Of a DNA stretch of 10,150 bases, positions 6,925 through 10,150 are shown one piece after another. Position 1 is the stretch's first letter. The number at the start of each line of letters is the position of its first letter. A program made the position numbers and the translations under genes. This DNA comes from Gemmatimonadota bacterium (GTDB lineage Bacteria; Gemmatimonadota; Gemmatimonadetes; Longimicrobiales; RSA9), in contig JADGGV010000102.1 in the NCBI GenBank assembly GCA_019689775.1, positions 1-10,150 on the forward strand, in the 5' to 3' direction. The notes under the pieces were generated by a model, which did no database searches, had not been told where the DNA came from, and saw only the letters and a program-made list of their open reading frames with translations.

Positions 6925-6940
6925 TCGGACCTTGGTCCGA
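6925..6940. promoter_or_regulatory. 16-bp palindrome, candidate operator upstream of the peroxidase gene
   Basis: TCGGACC and GGTCCGA are perfect inverted arms separated by TT. The site lies in the 271-bp region between the agmatinase stop and the peroxidase start, about 125-140 bp upstream of the peroxidase ATG. Its size and symmetry suit a dimeric helix-turn-helix regulator, and redox or iron regulators often control di-haem peroxidases. The regulator cannot be named from the sequence. No clear -10/-35 pair was found beside it. Confidence 0.4.
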
Positions 6941-7009
6941 TTGACGGCGCCGCCGGGCCGGAGCGTCGTCGGCGGCCCCGGCTCGGGCGGCATCCGCGAG
7001 CGTCGGTGT

Positions 7010-7039
7010 CGCCTCCGCCGGCGGCCGGCGGCGGAGGCG
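7010..7039 (-). terminator. GC-rich hairpin downstream of speB, probable transcription end
   Basis: CGCCTCCGCCG (7010-7020) and CGGCGGAGGCG (7029-7039) form a perfect 11-pair stem with an eight-base loop. It sits 34 bases past the agmatinase stop in the direction of transcription. There is no T tract after it on the minus strand, so it is not a classical intrinsic terminator. In very GC-rich genomes such stems are often the only terminator-like signal, and it may also protect the 3' end of the speA-speB mRNA. Confidence 0.45.
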
Positions 7040-7072
7040 GGGGGCAATGGAACGGAGCCCGGGGATCGGGCC

Positions 7073-7996
7073 TCAGCCGCGCGCGAAGTAGCGGTAGGCG
7101 ATCATCTTGTAGACGAGCTTGGCGACGAGGAAGTCCGGCGCGGCGAGGCCGGGGATCGGCGCCAGCTCGACGACGTCCGCGGCGACGACGTTGCGCTCGC
7201 GGAAGACGCGCCGCAGCAACGCGAGGACCGGATACCAGGTCAGCCCGCCCGGCTCCGGCGTGCCGGTCGACGGCACGAGCGACGGGTCGAAGCCATCCAC
7301 GTCGAAGGAGATGTAGACGTCGTCGCCGAGGCGGCCGAGGACGTCGTCGATCCAGCCGTCGCCGTCGTGGATGTGGTCCGCGTAGAAGACGTGGAGGTTG
7401 TCGCGGGCGCGCACGAGGTCGCGTTCCTCCTTCGTCGTCGCGCGGATGCCGACGGCGACGAGGTCGACGCGCTCGTGCACGCGGTGCATCACGGAGGCGT
7501 GCGAGAACGGGGAGCCCTCGTACTCCGGACGCAGGTCGGTGTGCGCGTCGACCTGGAGCACGGAGAGGCGGCGCCCGTCGGCGGCCAGGCGGTCGGCCCA
7601 GGCGAGGATCGGCGCGCTGGAGATGGAGTGCTCGCCGCCGAGCATGAGCACGAACTTGCCGGGCGCCGCGTCGAGGAGCGCATCATAGGCGGCGCGCAGC
7701 TCGGCGAGCGCGTCGGCGGGGCTGGCGTGCGTCAGGTGCAGCTCGGGGAGCGTGGCGATCCCGACGTCGCACGGCTCCAGGTCCAGCTCCTGGTCGTAGA
7801 GCTCGATGAAGCGCGACGCCTCGATGATCGCGCTCGGCCCGCCGGCGGTGCCCGCGCCGTAACTGACGGTCGCCTCGTAGGGGACGGGGAGGATCACCGC
7901 GCGGGCGCGGGCGACGTCGCTCGCGCCCTCGTCCAGTCCAAGGAAATTGCGCGGCAGCTCCCAGCCGAGCTGACGCAGCGGTTCCGGTACGCGCAT
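7073..7996 (-). CDS. speB: Agmatinase (ureohydrolase/arginase family)
   Basis: This cytoplasmic enzyme should hydrolyse agmatine to putrescine and urea. With the ATG at 7996 it has 307 residues, normal for agmatinase. The binuclear manganese site is complete: His123 in LGGEHS; Asp150, His152 and Asp154 in QVDAHTDLRPEY; Asp232 and Asp234 in SFDVDGFDPS. The phrases PVPYEATVSYGAGTAGGP near the N-terminus and HASVMHRV after the third motif also fit the family. The start is ambiguous. A GTG at 8008 overlaps the speA stop (GTGA) and would add four residues, but the GGAGG at 8014-8010 is only one base from it; the same GGAGG lies 13 bases before the ATG at 7996. Both readings imply coupling to speA. 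Other ureohydrolases (arginase, guanidinobutyrase) share these motifs, but the adjacent arginine decarboxylase gene makes agmatinase the best call. Confidence 0.93.
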   Translation of the reverse strand: MRVPEPLRQLGWELPRNFLGLDEGASDVARARAVILPVPYEATVSYGAGTAGGPSAIIEASRFIELYDQELDLEPCDVGIATLPELHLTHASPADALAELRAAYDALLDAAPGKFVLMLGGEHSISSAPILAWADRLAADGRRLSVLQVDAHTDLRPEYEGSPFSHASVMHRVHERVDLVAVGIRATTKEERDLVRARDNLHVFYADHIHDGDGWIDDVLGRLGDDVYISFDVDGFDPSLVPSTGTPEPGGLTWYPVLALLRRVFRERNVVAADVVELAPIPGLAAPDFLVAKLVYKMIAYRYFARG

Positions 7997-8004
7997 GGCT
8001 CGCG

Positions 8005-9885
8005 TCACCCCTCCAAGTATGTGTAGCCGGCCAGGCCGGCGATGTAGTCCGCGATGAAGGCGTTCGCCTCCGCGCGCGTCAGCGCGGCGTTCTGGACCTT
8101 GCGCCGGAACGTGGCGATCAGGTCCTGCGCGTTGAACTGCACGTAGTTGAGCACCTCCGTGACGGTGTCGCCGTGCACGAGGTCGCCGACCTCGTAGCCG
8201 GCCGCCGTGCGGCGGATGTGCACCGCGTTCGTGTCGCCGAAGAGGTTGTGCAGGTCGCCGAGGATCTCCTGGTAGGCGCCGGTCAGGAAGATGCCCAGGA
8301 TGTAGGGCTCGTCGCGGTTGAAGGCGTGCAGCTCCAAGCTCGGCTTCGGGCGGCGCCAGCCGACGAACGTGTCGATCTTGCCGTCCGAGTCGCAGGTCAC
8401 GTCCTGGAGCGTGCCGTGGCGCGTCGGCTCCTCGTCCAACCGGTGGATCGGCATGATCGGGAAGAGCTGGTCGATCGCCCAGTGGTCCGGGAGCGACTGG
8501 AAGACCGAGAAGTTGCAGAAGTAGCGGTCCACGAGCTGCGCCTTCAGGTCCGGCAGGATGTCGCCGTACTCCTCCGGGTCCTTCACCGCCAGCCGCGCCA
8601 CGCGGTTCATGATCGCCAGCACGAACCGCTCGGCCTGCGCCCGCTCCCGCAGCGACAGGGTGCCGCTGTTGAAGTGGATCTGCACCTGCTCCTTCGCGAA
8701 CGTCGTGTCGTGGTAGACCTCGCGCAGGCTACGCTCGTCGATGTCGCGGTACGTCGCCTCAAGGTCGTGCAGCAGCGAGTGCGCATCCTCCGGGATCTCG
8801 CCCGGCGCCTCCACGATCTGCGTCTCGAGGTCGATGACGTTCACCAGCAGGAGCGCGTGGTGCGCCGTGAGCGCACGCCCCGACTCGCTGATGATGTGCG
8901 GCATCGGCTGGTCGTTCTCCCGGCACGCCTCCGCCAGCGTGTAGACGATGTCGTTCGCGTACTCCTGGATCGAGTAGTTCACACTCGCCGCCGCCGTCGA
9001 GCGCGAGCCCTCGTAGTCGACGCCCAGCCCGCCGCCCACGTCCACGTACTCCACGTTCACGCCCAGCGAGCGCAGCTCGACGTAGAAGCGGGCCACCTCC
9101 GTCATCGCCTGCTTGATGTTGCGGATGTCCGGGATCTGCGAGCCCAGGTGGAAGTGCACCATCCGCAGGATGTCCAGCCGACCGGCCGCCTCCAGCTTGT
9201 CCAGCACCCGCACCAGCTCCGACGCGTTCAGCCCGAACTTGCTCTTCTCGCCCGCCGTCTCCGACCAGCGCCCCGACCCCGTCGCCGACAGCTTGATGCG
9301 CACCCCCGCCGTCGGCGTCACCCCCATCTCCTCCGCCACCCGCAGCAACGTGTCCACCTCGCCGGTCTTCTCGATCACGATCAGCACCGTGTGACCGAGC
9401 TTCTGCCCCATCAGCGCCAGCCGCAGGAACTCCGCGTCCTTGTAGCCGTTGCAGATGATCAGGTGGTCCGTCCGCTCCGTCAGCGCCAGCACCGCCTGGA
9501 GCTCCGGCTTGCTCCCCACCTCCAGCCCGACCCCGAACCGCTCGCCGAACGCGACGATCTCCTCCAGCACGTGCCGCTGCTGGTTCACCTTGATCGGGTA
9601 CACCGTCGTGTACCGGCCCTCGTACTCGAACTCCCGAATCGCGTTCTGAAACCGGTCGGCCAGCGTCTCGATCCGCGTCCGCAGGATGTCCGAGAAGCGC
9701 AGCAGCAGCGGCAAGCCGACCCCCTGGGCCGCCAGGTCCATCGCCAGCTCGTAGAGGTCGATCCCCTCATTCGGGTCCTTCGTCGGGTGGACCGTCACGT
9801 GACCCCGGTCGTTGATCCCGAAGTACCCGATCCCCCACCCATCCACGTTGTACAGCCGCTTCGCGTCGTCCAGCGTCCAGGTCAT
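8005..9885 (-). CDS. speA: Biosynthetic arginine decarboxylase (PLP-dependent, alanine-racemase fold)
   Basis: The 626-residue enzyme converts arginine to agmatine and carbon dioxide, the first step of the agmatine route to putrescine and polyamines. Its length matches SpeA (about 630-660). The pyridoxal-phosphate Lys is Lys99 in TVYPIKVNQQ. HFHLGSQ (244-250), the glycine-rich phosphate loop VGGGLGVDY (283-291) and ESGRAL (334-339) are the usual cofactor-binding elements. The C-terminal beta domain carries VTCDSDGKID with Cys498, the active-site Cys contributed across the dimer. TLDDAKRLYNVDGWG near the N-terminus is typical of SpeA. The ATG at 9885 lacks a strong ribosome binding site (only GGAAG about ten bases upstream), but the family-conserved N-terminus begins immediately after it. 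The stop overlaps or lies just before the start of speB, making a two-gene operon read leftward. No promoter could be fixed upstream. Confidence 0.97.
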   Translation of the reverse strand: MTWTLDDAKRLYNVDGWGIGYFGINDRGHVTVHPTKDPNEGIDLYELAMDLAAQGVGLPLLLRFSDILRTRIETLADRFQNAIREFEYEGRYTTVYPIKVNQQRHVLEEIVAFGERFGVGLEVGSKPELQAVLALTERTDHLIICNGYKDAEFLRLALMGQKLGHTVLIVIEKTGEVDTLLRVAEEMGVTPTAGVRIKLSATGSGRWSETAGEKSKFGLNASELVRVLDKLEAAGRLDILRMVHFHLGSQIPDIRNIKQAMTEVARFYVELRSLGVNVEYVDVGGGLGVDYEGSRSTAAASVNYSIQEYANDIVYTLAEACRENDQPMPHIISESGRALTAHHALLLVNVIDLETQIVEAPGEIPEDAHSLLHDLEATYRDIDERSLREVYHDTTFAKEQVQIHFNSGTLSLRERAQAERFVLAIMNRVARLAVKDPEEYGDILPDLKAQLVDRYFCNFSVFQSLPDHWAIDQLFPIMPIHRLDEEPTRHGTLQDVTCDSDGKIDTFVGWRRPKPSLELHAFNRDEPYILGIFLTGAYQEILGDLHNLFGDTNAVHIRRTAAGYEVGDLVHGDTVTEVLNYVQFNAQDLIATFRRKVQNAALTRAEANAFIADYIAGLAGYTYLEG

Positions 9886-9957
9886 CTGCGTCGTGCTTCC
9901 GAGGTGCGTGTGGCGGTGTGCCGGTGTCCCGGGAACGCGGGAAGTTAGCCGAGGCGA

Positions 9958-9985
9958 GACCCCGGGGGAAGCGCGCCCCCCGGTC
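9958..9985. other. Stable GC hairpin upstream of speA
   Basis: GACC plus GGGGG on the left can pair with CCCCC plus GGTC on the right, with a two-base C bulge and a seven-base loop. It lies about 75-100 bases before the speA ATG. There is no T tract. It could be a leader structure, the end of an upstream gene, or chance at this base composition. Confidence 0.25.
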
Positions 9986-10052
9986 GCGGCACCGCGCGGA
10001 CCCCGATCGCGGCACCGGTCGCGGCACTGATCGCGCCGCCGGTCGCGGCCTC
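9980..10052. repeat. Imperfect 12-bp tandem repeat upstream of speA
   Basis: Copies resembling CCGGTCGCGGCACC begin at 9980, 10003, 10015, 10027 (more diverged) and 10039. The last four are spaced exactly 12 bp apart. Nothing else convincing is seen in 9886-10150. One leftward frame (stop at 9945) reads the repeat as four-residue units of Ala, Thr, Gly and Ile, but its flanks are Arg- and Pro-rich and do not look like a protein, so no gene is called. Confidence 0.55.
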
Positions 10053-10150
10053 AGCCCGCCCCGCGCGCCCCGCGCGGCCCCGCGAACCCGTGCGGTCCCG
10101 GCCGGGCTCGTGGGGTCGGCCGATGCCGCGAACCCGCCGGGCCCGCACAC

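Noticed and set aside
5362..7647. A 761-codon rightward open frame antisense to the peroxidase and agmatinase
   Set aside because: It ends in long Arg-rich low complexity and crosses a terminator-like hairpin and an intergenic region; this is a composition artefact.
8173..9948. A 591-codon rightward open frame antisense to speA
   Set aside because: It lies fully opposite a highly conserved enzyme gene and is rich in Arg, His, Val and Leu without recognisable motifs.
9945..10148. A short leftward frame with an Ala/Gly/Thr/Ile segment resembling a glycine zipper
   Set aside because: The segment comes from the 12-bp DNA repeat, the flanks are Arg- and Pro-rich, and the start would be a GTG at the window edge with no visible ribosome binding site.

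Overview
The window is very GC-rich (clearly above 70% by eye). It encodes ordinary bacterial housekeeping and envelope proteins, with no sign of phage, insertion sequence, CRISPR array, tRNA or rRNA. A putative lipoprotein, an exported di-haem c-type cytochrome and a biosynthetic-type arginine decarboxylase point to a Gram-negative-type, high-GC environmental bacterium. Gemmatimonadota or another soil phylum would fit, but this is a guess from style, not a demonstrated assignment. Long antisense open frames occur throughout, as expected at this base composition, and were treated as shadows.

Layout. The first ~87 bases are C and G homopolymer runs and look like a contig edge. A leftward gene (88-996) encodes a putative lipoprotein with a Pro-rich spacer, a beta-rich domain and a glycine zipper. 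A 195-bp intergenic region separates it from a rightward, tightly packed set (1192-5134): an ABC half-exporter with a degenerate catalytic Walker B carboxylate, a stand-alone receiver (REC) protein, and an alkaline-phosphatase-superfamily phosphodiesterase. The gaps between these genes are 13 and 12 nt, so they are probably one operon.

This operon converges, with only 23 bp between, on a leftward exported di-haem cytochrome c peroxidase/MauG-family protein (5158-6801). That gene has a strong ribosome binding site, and a 16-bp palindrome lies about 125-140 bp upstream of its start. Further right, also leftward, is a two-gene operon: speA (arginine decarboxylase, 8005-9885), then agmatinase (speB, stop at 7073), with the two genes overlapping or nearly touching. 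Together they make the arginine to agmatine to putrescine route. A GC-rich hairpin lies downstream of speB. The last 265 bases, upstream of speA, hold no convincing gene but do contain an imperfect 12-bp tandem repeat.

Nothing here is an obviously new system. The points most worth a second look are the ABC/REC/phosphatase operon with no visible ABC partner or histidine kinase, hydrophobic segments inside the phosphatase fold, a Pro/Ala-rich insert just after the second haem motif of the peroxidase, and the palindrome upstream of the peroxidase.
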